DNA of 64,000 nt from Eubacterium sp. CAG:180 (GTDB lineage Bacteria > Bacillota > Clostridia > Oscillospirales > Acutalibacteraceae), in assembly GCA_000432435.1 (NCBI GenBank), contig HF993135.1, positions 108,406-172,405 on the forward strand, in the 5' to 3' direction. The notes beneath the pieces were generated by a model, which saw only the letters and a list, made by a program, of their open reading frames with translations, had not been told where the DNA came from and did no database searches. Below are positions 23,635-33,746 of the stretch, piece after piece. How positions within the stretch are numbered: position 1 is the first letter of the stretch; each line of letters begins with the position of its first letter. The position numbers and the translations under genes are program-made.

Positions 23635-26139
23635 TTATTTAACTCTGACTTTTTCCGTAAGAACGGTGGATTCTTTATACTTCTTGAAGAAGAGCATATA
23701 AACGATAAGTGCAAGAACAAGTATCGCAGCGATGAGGCCTACTACGTGAACATTGCCTGTAAATGCCGAACCAAACTGATATACCATAAGCGATACCGCA
23801 TAGGCAAACAATGTTTGATAGCCTATAGCGAACCAAGTCCATTTAGCGCTGTTCATTTCACGCTTGATAGCACCGATTGCCGCGAAACAGGGAGCACAAA
23901 GAAGATTGAATACAAGGAACGAATAACCGCTGAGACCTGTGAACACCTTTGCGAGAGTAGCATATACATTGCCTTCTCCGCCGTAAAGAATACCCATAGT
24001 ACCAACGATGTTTTCCTTTGCGACAAGACCTGTGATAGAAGCAACGGCTGCCTGCCATTCGCCCCAACCGAGAGGCTTGAATATCCAGCAAATCGCGCTG
24101 CCGATAGCAGCCAATATCGAGCTGTCTATTTCGTCCTCCGAAAGCATACGGAACGAACCGTCTACTACGCCGAAGTAGGTTGTGAACCAAACAAATATTG
24201 TTGAAAGGAGAATGATTGTACCGGCCTTTTTAATGAAGGACCAGCCGCGCTCCCACATTGAACGGAGTACGTTTTTAAGAGTGGGCCAGTGGTAAGCGGG
24301 AAGCTCCATAACGAAGGGAGCGGGATCGCCGGCAAACATCTTTGTCTTTTTAAGCATAATGCCCGAGACTATGATTGCCGCCATGCCTACGAAATATGCG
24401 GATGTTGCAACCCAAGCCGAGCCGCCGAAGATAGCACCTGCGATCATTCCTATGAACGGAACCTTAGCTCCGCAGGGGATAAAGGTTGTCGTCATAATCG
24501 TCATACGACGGTCTCGTTCGTTTTCAATCGTTCTCGAAGCCATAATACCGGGAACACCGCAACCTGTGCCTATAAGCATAGGTATGAACGATTTACCGGA
24601 AAGGCCGAATTTACGGAATATACGGTCAAGCACAAATGCTATACGTGCCATATAACCGCAAGCCTCAAGGATAGCAAGCAGGAGGAACAAAACGAGCATC
24701 TGAGGAACAAATCCGAGAACCGCGCCGACACCGGCTACAATACCATCAAGAATAAGACCGCTGAGCCAATCTGCGGCACCTGCTTTATCAAGTCCGTTCC
24801 CAATAAGTACCGGAATACCCGGAACCCATACGCCGTATGATGAAGTATCGGGAGCACCAAATGACTCTTTATAATCCGTGTCGAGATAATTGTCAACAGC
24901 GGTCTTAAGATCGGCTTTTGTTGCGCCCGGATGCTCGGTAACTTCGAGCGTCTCTTCGTCTTCGGTCTCGTAAGTTACGTTTGCGTTATCGGGAGTCTCT
25001 GCAACAAGAGAAGCGAGAGCGTCCTTTGCGGCAGATTCATTATATTCATCGGCGCCGATGTCAACAGTGTCTTTCATTTCATCTGTGCCGTACTCGGCTA
25101 TGAATGCGTCGATTATCTGATCGCTGTCGCCGTAGTTTTCGGCAGCCTCTTCATATTTTGCGGAGCCTATTCCGAAGAGATGCCAGCCGTCGCCGAACAC
25201 GCCGTCATTCATCCAGTCGGTAGCTGCGGAGCCTACGGTTACCATTGAGAGGTAATAAACGAGGAACATTATTACCGCGAATATCGGAAGACCGAGCCAG
25301 CGGTTTGTAACTACGCGGTCGATTTTATCCGAAGCGGAAAGCTTGCCGGCCGATTTTTTCTTATAGCTCGCCTTGAGAATGGAAGCTATATAAATATAAC
25401 GCTCGTTTGTGATGATGCTCTCCGAGTCATCGTCGAGCTCTTTCTCGGCCGCTTTTATATCGTCCTCAATATGAGCGAGAACCTTCGGGTCGAGATTTAA
25501 CTGCTTTAAGACCTCGTCATCGCGCTCGAATATTTTGATAGCGTACCATCTCTGCTGCTCCTCGGGCATATTGTGAACGGCAGCCTCTTCGATATGAGCT
25601 ATCGCGTGCTCAACAACACCCGAAAAAGTGTGCATGGGTACAGTCTTGGAATTCTTGGCAGCGTCGATTGCAGCCTCTGCCGCCTCCATAACTCCGTCGC
25701 CTTTAAGAGCCGATATTTCAACAACCTTGCAGCCGAGCTCTCTTGAAAGCTCCGGAACATTTATCTTATCGCCGTTTTTCTTAACAACGTCCATCATATT
25801 GATGGCGATAACTACCGGAATACCGAGCTCTGTGAGCTGAGTGGTCAAGTAAAGGTTTCTCTCAAGGTTGGTACCGTCTACGATATTGAGTATCGCGTCG
25901 GGTCTTTCACCGATAAGATAGTTTCTTGCGACGACTTCTTCCAAGGTGTAGGGAGACAGTGAATATATACCGGGCAAGTCGGTTACTGTTATGCCGTCGT
26001 GTTTTTTAAGCTTACCTTCTTTTTTTTCAACGGTAACGCCCGGCCAGTTACCTACGAACTGATTGGAGCCGGTAAGTGCGTTGAATAGCGTTGTTTTACC
26101 GCTGTTAGGATTTCCCGCAAGGGCAATTCGCAAATCCAT
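23635..26139 (-). CDS. feoB: Ferrous iron transporter FeoB
   Basis: GTP-gated Fe2+ importer of the inner membrane. The N-terminal G domain has GNPNSGKTTLFN (G1), DLPGIYSL (G3) and NMMD (G4), followed by a helical regulatory domain and about ten membrane segments including the gate repeats (GTGCGVPGIMASRTIEN; FIPCGAKVPF). Between the first and second membrane helix is an acidic insertion of roughly 130 residues (about 325-450), longer than in well-known FeoB proteins. ATG 26139 is preferred over an upstream in-frame start because AAAGGAAC sits 7 bp before it. Confidence 0.97.
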   Translation of the reverse strand: MDLRIALAGNPNSGKTTLFNALTGSNQFVGNWPGVTVEKKEGKLKKHDGITVTDLPGIYSLSPYTLEEVVARNYLIGERPDAILNIVDGTNLERNLYLTTQLTELGIPVVIAINMMDVVKKNGDKINVPELSRELGCKVVEISALKGDGVMEAAEAAIDAAKNSKTVPMHTFSGVVEHAIAHIEEAAVHNMPEEQQRWYAIKIFERDDEVLKQLNLDPKVLAHIEDDIKAAEKELDDDSESIITNERYIYIASILKASYKKKSAGKLSASDKIDRVVTNRWLGLPIFAVIMFLVYYLSMVTVGSAATDWMNDGVFGDGWHLFGIGSAKYEEAAENYGDSDQIIDAFIAEYGTDEMKDTVDIGADEYNESAAKDALASLVAETPDNANVTYETEDEETLEVTEHPGATKADLKTAVDNYLDTDYKESFGAPDTSSYGVWVPGIPVLIGNGLDKAGAADWLSGLILDGIVAGVGAVLGFVPQMLVLFLLLAILEACGYMARIAFVLDRIFRKFGLSGKSFIPMLIGTGCGVPGIMASRTIENERDRRMTIMTTTFIPCGAKVPFIGMIAGAIFGGSAWVATSAYFVGMAAIIVSGIMLKKTKMFAGDPAPFVMELPAYHWPTLKNVLRSMWERGWSFIKKAGTIILLSTIFVWFTTYFGVVDGSFRMLSEDEIDSSILAAIGSAICWIFKPLGWGEWQAAVASITGLVAKENIVGTMGILYGGEGNVYATLAKVFTGLSGYSFLVFNLLCAPCFAAIGAIKREMNSAKWTWFAIGYQTLFAYAVSLMVYQFGSAFTGNVHVVGLIAAILVLALIVYMLFFKKYKESTVLTEKVRVK

Positions 26140-26160
26140 TAGTATGTTCCTTTCTTTCAT

Positions 26161-26178
26161 GATTAGCATTTGCTAACC
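26161..26178. promoter_or_regulatory. DtxR-type operator between feoA and feoB
   Basis: GATTAGCATTTGCTAACC, an imperfect copy of the GGTTAGC-N4-GCTAACC palindrome, lies 22 bp upstream of the feoB start. Confidence 0.6.
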
Positions 26179-26214
26179 AACTGTTCTGAAAAAACGGGAG
26201 AAATGTTCTCCCTT

Positions 26215-26442
26215 TTATTCTGCTTCGATTTCAATCATTTCGGCATCCGCCTTACGAATCGAAAGCTCGTAATTGCGAACCGTAACTTCAACCGGATCAC
26301 CGAGCGGTGCAACCTTACGGATATAAACCTCGGTTCCCCTTGTAAGACCCATATCCATAAGTCTGCGTTTAACGGCGCCCTCACCGTGAAGCTTAACAAC
26401 CTTAACGGTTTGACCGACTTTTGCATTACGCAAAGTTTCCAT
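26215..26442 (-). CDS. feoA: FeoA-family protein (second)
   Basis: A 75-aa SH3-like protein that assists FeoB. The sequence METLRNAKVGQTVKVVKLHG followed by RRLMDMGLTRGTEV is typical. A longer frame to 26484 exists, but AAGGAGG stands 7 bp before ATG 26442. It lies between the other feoA gene and feoB on the same strand. Confidence 0.94.
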   Translation of the reverse strand: METLRNAKVGQTVKVVKLHGEGAVKRRLMDMGLTRGTEVYIRKVAPLGDPVEVTVRNYELSIRKADAEMIEIEAE

Positions 26443-26488
26443 AGCTATTCCTCCTTCTGCCATATTGAATATGATACGAAACAAAAAA

Positions 26489-26701
26489 TCAAACCATGAT
26501 TTTTTGTGCCATTTCCCTGCTTACTGCAACTCTTGTCTCCTTGACATTAACAATTACATTACCTGCCATGGAGGTTATCAGCGTAGCCTCGCCGCCTACC
26601 ACAAAGCCGAGATTTTCAAGGTGTTTTTTCACCTCGGGACTGCCTCCGATATGCTTTATAATATTTTTCTCGCCGATATCGGCAAGTGTTAAAGGCATCA
26701 T
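26489..26701 (-). CDS. feoA: FeoA-family protein (first)
   Basis: A 70-aa FeoA paralogue (MPLTLADIGEKNIIKHIGGS...HLENLGFVVGGEATLITS), first in the feo operon. GAGGG precedes two adjacent ATG codons, so the start may be at 26701 or 26698. Two distinct FeoA proteins with one FeoB are common in Clostridia. Four DtxR-type palindromes lie directly upstream. Confidence 0.93.
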   Translation of the reverse strand: MMPLTLADIGEKNIIKHIGGSPEVKKHLENLGFVVGGEATLITSMAGNVIVNVKETRVAVSREMAQKIMV

Positions 26702-26730
26702 TTAACATCCCTCATCACTGCATAAAATTA

Positions 26731-26889
26731 AGTTAGTTAAAACTAACCGAATGCTTTTTAATTTGGTTAGCTCTCGCTAACCGTATAAATATTAGCACCG
26801 GCTAACTAAAAAGTCAATGCTTTTTTAGGAAAAATCAACCATATATTTTAATTTCGGCAAAACGCAATACGAGTTAGAGTGTGCTAACT
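26731..26889. promoter_or_regulatory. Cluster of four DtxR-type operators, feo promoter region
   Basis: AGTTAGTTAAAACTAACC (26731-26748), GGTTAGCTCTCGCTAACC (26765-26782), TATTAGCACCGGCTAACT (26790-26807) and AGTTAGAGTGTGCTAACT (26872-26889) share the TTAGC/GCTAA half-sites. They fill the region upstream of the first feoA, where its promoter must lie. Confidence 0.78.
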
Positions 26890-26969
26890 ATATTGCTGTG
26901 CAAATTCGACAAAAACAAAGCTTGTACGCAAAGCTCTGCCATGTGCAGAAATTCGGTATGAAGAAAGCC

Positions 26970-27007
26970 GAAAAAAGGGAATGTAAAAAATCTTTTACAT
27001 TCCCTTT
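26970..27007 (-). terminator. Terminator of ilvC
   Basis: On the minus strand AAAGGGAATGTAAAA and TTTTACATTCCCTTT form a stem followed by TTTCGGCTTTC, 39 bp after the ilvC stop. Confidence 0.85.
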
Positions 27008-27045
27008 GCTGTATTTTTCGGTAAACGAAGTATGTATACGTCTTA

Positions 27046-28086
<1,041 letters not shown>

Positions 28087-28107
28087 TTAACAAATATTTA
28101 TATTTTA

Positions 28108-28170
28108 GTTGTACGACATCTATAAGTCGTTGTCATACAACCATTATAACGCGAAAACAACGGTTGTCAA
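28108..28170 (-). promoter_or_regulatory. ilvC promoter with GntR-type operator
   Basis: Minus-strand TTGACA (28170-28165), 16-bp spacer, TATAAT (28148-28143). Across the start site (28142-28108) lies an inverted repeat, GTTGTATGACAACGAC facing GTTGTACGACAT on the other strand; TTGTATGACAA fits the TNGTNNNACNA pattern of FadR-type GntR operators. The -35 overlaps the stop codon of the GntR gene. Confidence 0.65.
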
Positions 28171-28880
28171 TACTTTTTTTCATTTTCTTCCAGAGATATT
28201 TGCTCCGTGAGCAACGCATGGTGCAAATGTATGGTAACTGCGCTTTTAAGAGCCACAGCGTCACGCTTTTCGAGGAAGTCCATTATAAGTATATGATCTT
28301 TGTACGCCTGTTCGGCTATCATATCAAGATTGAAATTGAGGGCAAAGGTTTGCTCTATGGTCTCGGTAAGTATCGGCATAAACCGACTTAAAAAGTCATT
28401 ATGCGACGCCTTTAATATTGCGCCGTGAAAAGCCGCCTCGGAGTCTATTCTTCGCTTGCCCTGCGGGTCGCGCAAAAGTTCGCGTTGGCAAATGTCACCG
28501 AGACGCAGTATCTCCTTTATCTCGTCCTCGGTAGCTCTGCGGCTGGCAAGAGCCGCCGCCTCCGGTTCGAAAATCATACGAGTCTCATACAGGTCTCTCA
28601 GCGTTATTTTGAGCTTTGAAAACTCCTGAAAGTCTATGCTTCCCTCGGCATATTGATTGAGCGGCTGTGCCACAAAAGTACCGAGCCCGCGCCTGACTTC
28701 AAGCAACCCGTCGGACGCAAGTATGCGTATTGCCTCACGCAGGGTTGTACGGCTTATGCCGAGCTTTGCGGAAAGCTCGTTTTCGTTGGGGAGCTTTTCA
28801 CCGTATTTGTAGATATGCTCCTTAAGTATCATCTTTTGCAGCGTTTCGGCAGTTCTCTGCGACAGGTTTTCTTTTTGCAT
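28167..28880 (-). CDS. FadR-type GntR transcriptional regulator
   Basis: A 237-aa regulator with an N-terminal winged helix (GEKLPNENELSAKLGISRTTLREAIRILASDGLLEVRRGLGTFV, residues about 27-70) and a C-terminal all-helical FCD ligand domain with metal/ligand histidines (AAFHGAILKASHN; HLHHALL). It is encoded between ilvC and ilvD, its stop overlapping the ilvC -35 element, so local control of branched-chain amino acid genes is likely. The effector is unknown. Confidence 0.93.
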   Translation of the reverse strand: MQKENLSQRTAETLQKMILKEHIYKYGEKLPNENELSAKLGISRTTLREAIRILASDGLLEVRRGLGTFVAQPLNQYAEGSIDFQEFSKLKITLRDLYETRMIFEPEAAALASRRATEDEIKEILRLGDICQRELLRDPQGKRRIDSEAAFHGAILKASHNDFLSRFMPILTETIEQTFALNFNLDMIAEQAYKDHILIMDFLEKRDAVALKSAVTIHLHHALLTEQISLEENEKKY

Positions 28881-28963
28881 AACGGTCCCCGATCTCCTGT
28901 TGGAAATTTACATTTTAATACTACAACATCCGCGAAAAAAAAGCAACCGAATTTACTTAGCAC

Positions 28964-28992
28964 TTGAAAACAGTTATAAAAGACGATATAAT
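28964..28992 (+). promoter_or_regulatory. ilvD promoter
   Basis: TTGAAA (28964-28969), 17-bp spacer, TATAAT (28987-28992); RNA would start about 26 nt before the ilvD ATG. Confidence 0.8.
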
Positions 28993-29024
28993 TTTATCAG
29001 ATTTATTTCTTCGGAGGAAAAATT

Positions 29025-30692
29025 ATGGATTTACGAAGCAAAAATGTAACACAGGGTGTAGAGCGTGCTCCGAACAGAAGCCTTTTCTACGCCATGGGAT
29101 ATACAAAGGAAGATCTTGAAAGACCGCTCATCGGCGTTGTTTCGGCACACAGCGAAATAGTTCCGGGTCATTTTCACCTTGACAAGCTTACAGAAGCAGT
29201 TAAAGCCGGCGTGAGAATGGCAGGCGGCACACCCGTTATGATTCCGTCAATCGGCGTATGCGACGGTATAGCGATGGGTCATATCGGTATGAAATACTCT
29301 CTGCCGTCACGCGAGCTTATTGCAGACAGCGTTGAAACCATGGCTATGGCTCACGGCTTCGACGGTCTTGTCTTGGTTCCGAACTGCGACAAGATAGTCC
29401 CCGGAATGCTTCTCGGCGCACTCAGGATAAACATCCCCACGGTAGTCTGCTCAGGCGGACCTATGATGTCGGGTCTTGTTGACGGCGTTGAAACCTCGCT
29501 CTCTAAGATGTTCGAGGCTGTCGGCGCGTGCAAAGCAGGCATTATAGACGAAGAAAAACTCTGTGAATTTGAAAATAACACATGCCCCGGCTGCGGCTCA
29601 TGCTCCGGAATGTATACCGCAAACAGTATGAATTGCCTTTGCGAATCACTCGGAATCGCGCTTCCCGGAAACGGCACCATACCCGCCGTTCACGCAGGCC
29701 GCACCCAGCTTGCAAAGCACGCCGGAATGGCGATTATGGAGCTTGTGAAAAAAGACATTAAAGCCCGCGATATTATAAATGAAAAGGCGCTCCGCAACGC
29801 GCTCGCCTGCGATATGGCTCTCGGCTGCTCCTCAAACAGCGTTTTGCATCTGCTTGCAATCGCAAAAGAGGCAGGCTGTCCCATGGACCTCAAGGTATTT
29901 AACGAAATGAGCGCAAAGGTGCCGAATTTATGTCACTTGGCACCCGCAGGCCCCACACATATGCACGACCTCAACAACGCAGGCGGCGTAAGAGCGGTTC
30001 AGGCGGAGCTTGCTAAGAAAGGACTGCTTGACCTCTCGCTTATGACCGTTACCGGAAAAACCGTAGGTGAAAACATAGAGGGAGCGTACATAAAGAATAC
30101 AAACGCGATACGTCCGATAGACAATCCATATTCGGAAACCGGCGGCATAGCAATTCTTTGGGGAAATATAGCAAAGGACGGCTGTGTTGTAAAACGCAGT
30201 GCGGTAGCACCCGAAATGCTCGTTCACACAGGCCCGGCGCGTGTATTTGACAGCGAGGATACAGCAATTAAAGCAATTTACAACGGCGAAATCAAGGACG
30301 GAGATGTTGTTGTAATCCGTTACGAAGGACCCGTAGGCGGCCCCGGTATGCGAGAGATGCTCAATCCCACCTCGGCACTTGCCGGTATGAAGCTTGACAA
30401 AACGGTTGCCCTTATCACGGACGGAAGATTCAGCGGAGCTTCAAGGGGTGCTTCGATAGGCCACGTTGCTCCCGAAGCAGCCGCAGGCGGTGAAATCGGC
30501 CTTGTAGAAGAGGGCGACATCATTGACATTGACATTCCTGCCGCAAAGGTAAATGTCAGAGTATCCGACGAGGAGCTGGCAGAGCGTAAAAAGCACTATG
30601 TTCCTCATGAGCCTAACGTCAAAACAGGCTGGCTCGCAAGATACGCGTCGCTTGTTTCCTCCGCCAAGGACGGCGCCGTTATGAAATTCTAA
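29025..30692 (+). CDS. ilvD: Dihydroxy-acid dehydratase
   Basis: Fe-S enzyme that dehydrates dihydroxy acids in branched-chain amino acid synthesis. The 555-aa chain carries cluster cysteines in NCDKIVPGM near 121 and [19 protein letters not shown] near 190, plus the C-terminal [12 protein letters not shown] and [11 protein letters not shown] signatures. CGGAGG precedes the ATG. It has its own promoter, divergent from the GntR gene. Confidence 0.97.
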   Translation: MDLRSKNVTQGVERAPNRSLFYAMGYTKEDLERPLIGVVSAHSEIVPGHFHLDKLTEAVKAGVRMAGGTPVMIPSIGVCDGIAMGHIGMKYSLPSRELIADSVETMAMAHGFDGLVLVPNCDKIVPGMLLGALRINIPTVVCSGGPMMSGLVDGVETSLSKMFEAVGACKAGIIDEEKLCEFENNTCPGCGSCSGMYTANSMNCLCESLGIALPGNGTIPAVHAGRTQLAKHAGMAIMELVKKDIKARDIINEKALRNALACDMALGCSSNSVLHLLAIAKEAGCPMDLKVFNEMSAKVPNLCHLAPAGPTHMHDLNNAGGVRAVQAELAKKGLLDLSLMTVTGKTVGENIEGAYIKNTNAIRPIDNPYSETGGIAILWGNIAKDGCVVKRSAVAPEMLVHTGPARVFDSEDTAIKAIYNGEIKDGDVVVIRYEGPVGGPGMREMLNPTSALAGMKLDKTVALITDGRFSGASRGASIGHVAPEAAAGGEIGLVEEGDIIDIDIPAAKVNVRVSDEELAERKKHYVPHEPNVKTGWLARYASLVSSAKDGAVMKF

Positions 30693-30711
30693 GCGAACAA
30701 AAAACAAAGCT

Positions 30712-30792
30712 CCGCCAAAGAAAATTCTCTGTGCGGAGCTTTTATTGTATAAACAAAAAGAGTCAATAGTCAAGAGACTACTGACTCTTTTA
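30712..30792. terminator. Tandem terminators between ilvD and ilvB
   Basis: First hairpin AAAGCTCCGC...GCGGAGCTTTTATT (30712-30747) ends ilvD. Second, AAAGAGTCA...TGACTCTTT (30757-30792), has T-runs on both strands and ends ilvB arriving from the right. Confidence 0.85.
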
Positions 30793-30810
30793 TTTATACG
30801 GACACTTTAA

Positions 30811-32487
30811 CTATTTGTCGCAATCCTCAATAATCATATCATCTATCGTTTTGCCTGCCGGTATAAGAGGAAGCACCTTTTCGTCTTTGGGTATAGCGCA
30901 GTCAATCCAAACGGGACACTTATCCTCCTTAAGTGCCTTTTGGAATACGTCGTTAAACTCGGCTAAAGTATGCGCTCTGTATCCCTTTCCGCCGAAGCCC
31001 TCTATTACCTTAACATAATCGGTTTTGCGGTGCGGATCTGTCTGCGAATAGCGTTTGCCGTAGAACGCGGTCTGCCACTGACGAACCATACCGAGAACCT
31101 CGTTGTCAAAAATCACGGTTATTATCGGCAAATTATAGCTGACTGCGGTGCACGCCTCATTCATATTCATATGGAAAGAGCCGTCGCCCGTGATATGTAT
31201 AACTCTCCTATCGGGGAACGCAACCTTAGCGCCTATTGCCGCTCCGTAGCCGTAGCCCATAGTGCCGAGACCGCCGCTTGTCAAGAACGAACGCGGATCG
31301 GTATGCTCCAAATACTGAGCCGCCCACATCTGGTGCTGGCCGACATCGGTAACATAAACAGTATCCTTCGGTACATTTTCGCAAATCGCCCTTATAAGCT
31401 GATGCGGCGTAATAAATTTGTCGGAATCTACCGGGTGATAATCGCTCTTTTTGTATTCGTCAAGGGTTTTAAGCCAATCGGTCCGGTCGCTTTGCTTTAC
31501 GTAATGCAAAAGGTCCATAACGATAGTCTTAACATCGCCCACCAAAGCGTGATCGACTTTAACGTTTTTATCGATCTCACTCAAGTCAATATCGATCTGT
31601 ATTACCTTTGCTTTATGAGCAAAACGATTAGTATTGAGAGCGACTCTGTCGGAAAATCTTGTGCCTATCGCAACAAGCACGTCTGCTTCGTCAATAGCTT
31701 TATTGGTAACAAAGCTGCCGTGCATACCGACAAGGCCGTAATTCAGCCTTTCGCTGTATCCGAGAACTCCCGCCGCCATAAGCGTATGACAGCACGGCGC
31801 GCCCGTTTTGTTTACGAGCATACGCACAAGGTCCGAGGCTTCCGACGACACCACGCCGCCGCCTATTTCTATAACCGGTCTTTTTGCCTTGTTTATAAGG
31901 GCCGCAGCCTTTTTGACCTCGTCCTCATTTATTACTGTATTGTCAATTATAACCTCGGGAGCAGCTTTTTCGTATTCGGTAATCGCCGCCGTAACGTCCT
32001 TGGGTATATCAACAAGTACGGGACCTTTCCTTCCGGAATTTGCTATTTTAAAAGCCTCTCTGAGCGTCGGAGCAAGTTCCTTTATGTCGCTGACAAAAAA
32101 ATTATGCTTTGTAATAGGCATTGTAATGCCTGTAATGTATACTTCTTGGAAAGCGTCTTTACCTATATAAGATGTTCCGACGTTGCCTGTTATGGCTACC
32201 ATAGGTATGCTGTCCATATATGCCGTGGCAATTCCCGTAACAAGGTTTGTGGCGCCGGGACCGCTTGTCGCAATTACAACCCCCGTTTTGCCGGTTGCCC
32301 TTGCATAGCCGTCAGCAGCATGGGACGCGCCCTGCTCGTGAGCTGTCAGGATATGATGAATTTTATCTCTGTATTTATAAAGTGCATCATAGATATTGAG
32401 TACCGCTCCGCCGGGATAGCCGAAAATTGTGTCTACCCCCTGCTCTATAAGCACCTCAGCGATTATATCCGATCCGTTAAGCTTCAT
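30811..32487 (-). CDS. ilvB: Acetolactate synthase, catalytic subunit
   Basis: TPP-, FAD- and Mg2+-dependent enzyme that condenses pyruvate (or pyruvate with 2-oxobutyrate). The 558-aa chain has VDTIFGYPGGAVLNIYDAL with the catalytic-Glu region HEQGASHAADGYARATGKTG at the N-terminus, the FAD domain in the middle and the TPP motif GDGSFHMNMNEACTAVSYNLP near 440. AGGAG 5-6 bp before ATG 32487 fixes the start; a longer upstream frame is discarded. No regulatory subunit gene (ilvN) is beside it. Confidence 0.96.
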   Translation of the reverse strand: MKLNGSDIIAEVLIEQGVDTIFGYPGGAVLNIYDALYKYRDKIHHILTAHEQGASHAADGYARATGKTGVVIATSGPGATNLVTGIATAYMDSIPMVAITGNVGTSYIGKDAFQEVYITGITMPITKHNFFVSDIKELAPTLREAFKIANSGRKGPVLVDIPKDVTAAITEYEKAAPEVIIDNTVINEDEVKKAAALINKAKRPVIEIGGGVVSSEASDLVRMLVNKTGAPCCHTLMAAGVLGYSERLNYGLVGMHGSFVTNKAIDEADVLVAIGTRFSDRVALNTNRFAHKAKVIQIDIDLSEIDKNVKVDHALVGDVKTIVMDLLHYVKQSDRTDWLKTLDEYKKSDYHPVDSDKFITPHQLIRAICENVPKDTVYVTDVGQHQMWAAQYLEHTDPRSFLTSGGLGTMGYGYGAAIGAKVAFPDRRVIHITGDGSFHMNMNEACTAVSYNLPIITVIFDNEVLGMVRQWQTAFYGKRYSQTDPHRKTDYVKVIEGFGGKGYRAHTLAEFNDVFQKALKEDKCPVWIDCAIPKDEKVLPLIPAGKTIDDMIIEDCDK

Positions 32488-32521
32488 CTTTTTCTCCTGC
32501 CGATAAATAAATTTAAAATAT

Positions 32522-32595
32522 ATTTTATATCCGTTGTCGATAAATGTCAATAAAAAGACTGTATATATCGCCGTTTCGCGCACAAAACAGTCTTA
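32522..32595 (-). promoter_or_regulatory. ilvB promoter preceded by sirtuin-gene terminator
   Basis: Minus-strand TTGACA (32550-32545), 17-bp spacer, TAAAAT (32527-32522). Directly upstream, AAGACTGT...ACAGTCTTTTTATT (32595-32551) is a hairpin with a T-run that ends the sirtuin transcript. Confidence 0.8.
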
Positions 32596-32614
32596 CAGCC
32601 GCTTTGATTTGCAG

Positions 32615-33334
32615 CTATACGACAAGGCCTCCGAGAACTTCGCCTACCTTACCGTGAATAACAAGGGAAAACTCGTCATCTCCTACATTTGCATCGCGGT
32701 TTATGAGTACCGAATTCCTGCCGCGAAAATATCTTATAAGCCCTGCCGCAGGATAAACGGTAAGCGACGTTCCGGCAACAATCAGCATATCGGCGTTCAT
32801 AATATGCCTTACGGCGCCGTTAACCGTGCTTTCGTTGAGCGGCTCCTCATAAAGCACTACATCGGGCTTTATGATGCCTCCGCAGGTGCAATGGGGAACA
32901 CCTTTACACGACAGCATATCTGTAAAGGTGTAAGCCTTACCGCATTTCATACAATGGTTATAATAAACGCTGCCATGCAGGTTATAAACGTTTTTGCTTC
33001 CGGCTTTTTCGTGAAGTCCGTCTATATTTTGCGTTATTACCGCTTTTAATTTTCCCTTTTGCTCCATCTCGGCAAGCTTCAGATGCGCGATATTCGGTTT
33101 TACATCGGGATTTAACAACTTATCTCTGTAAAACCTGTAAAACTCCTCGGGATGAGACATAAAATACGAGTGACTGAGGATAACCTCCGGCGGCACGCTG
33201 TAATGCATATTGTAAAGCCCGTCGGCCGAGCGGAAATCAGGTATTCCGCTCTCGGTAGAGACGCCCGCTCCGCCGAAAAACACCACGTAGTCGCTCTCGT
33301 CATACATTTTTTGAAGTTTTTCCGTATTCGTCAT
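32615..33334 (-). CDS. NAD-dependent protein deacylase, Sir2 family
   Basis: A 239-aa sirtuin that removes acyl groups from lysine using NAD. NAD pocket GGAGVSTESGIPDFRS near residue 21, TQNIDGLHEKAG near 100 and catalytic His in NLHGSV near 118; zinc site CMKCGKAYTF...CTCGG. Full length for a bacterial sirtuin. A promoter TTGAAA-N17-TATAAT (33400 to 33372, minus strand) drives it. Confidence 0.95.
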   Translation of the reverse strand: MTNTEKLQKMYDESDYVVFFGGAGVSTESGIPDFRSADGLYNMHYSVPPEVILSHSYFMSHPEEFYRFYRDKLLNPDVKPNIAHLKLAEMEQKGKLKAVITQNIDGLHEKAGSKNVYNLHGSVYYNHCMKCGKAYTFTDMLSCKGVPHCTCGGIIKPDVVLYEEPLNESTVNGAVRHIMNADMLIVAGTSLTVYPAAGLIRYFRGRNSVLINRDANVGDDEFSLVIHGKVGEVLGGLVV

Positions 33335-33371
33335 TTTTCCGCTCCTTTGCCATATTTCCTTTTTCTATTGT

Positions 33372-33400
33372 ATTATATTAACTTTTCAAGTAATTTTCAA
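33372..33400 (-). promoter_or_regulatory. Sirtuin-gene promoter
   Basis: Minus-strand TTGAAA (33400-33395), 17-bp spacer, TATAAT (33377-33372). Confidence 0.75.
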
Positions 33401-33481
33401 TGAATTTTGCCTTGTAAGACGCACTATATTTCACCGTTTTTTAAAACATTGATTTTATATTCAAAAAAGTGCTTAAAAGGG

Positions 33482-33510
33482 TTGACAAACAGCCGAAATG
33501 AGCCGATAAT
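33482..33510 (+). promoter_or_regulatory. mgtE promoter
   Basis: TTGACA (33482-33487), 17-bp spacer, GATAAT (33505-33510), about 30 bp before the M-box core. Confidence 0.75.
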
Positions 33511-33540
33511 AATAAGGCTTAAAGCAAATAAATAAATATC

Positions 33541-33680
33541 GGTAGGTAAGGCTCCCACAGGGATACGGGCTGCTGCCGCGAAAAGTGGAGACACTGTAAG
33601 CAGGTCAACAGGCCACATCGAAAAGTAAGGTGTGTTCTAACGCAGTTTCATCGCCCTCTGAAGCTAAAGCTTGAACGAAA
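33541..33680 (+). ncRNA. M-box (ykoK) Mg2+ riboswitch
   Basis: The conserved core is present in order: GGTAGGTAAGGCTCCCACAG, GGATACGGGCTGCTGCC, AGCAGGTCAACAGGCC, CATCGAAAAGTAAGGTGTG, then the closing GCTAAAGC. This matches the ykoK leader, which binds Mg2+. The next gene is an MgtE magnesium transporter, and an intrinsic terminator follows at 33696, so high Mg2+ should stop transcription. Confidence 0.95.
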
Positions 33681-33695
33681 TATTTTTATCAATTC

Positions 33696-33730
33696 CGCTC
33701 ATATCACCTATCGATATGAGCGTTTTATAT
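33696..33730 (+). terminator. M-box expression-platform terminator
   Basis: CGCTCATATC and GATATGAGCG form a stem followed by TTTTATATT, the OFF-state terminator of the riboswitch. Confidence 0.88.
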
Positions 33731-33746
33731 TGTGAGGTGAAAAATA

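Noticed and set aside
30970..32553. 527-codon plus-strand ORF opposite ilvB
   Set aside because: It is antisense to a highly conserved gene, has no ribosome site and no recognisable domain; a by-product of ilvB codon use.
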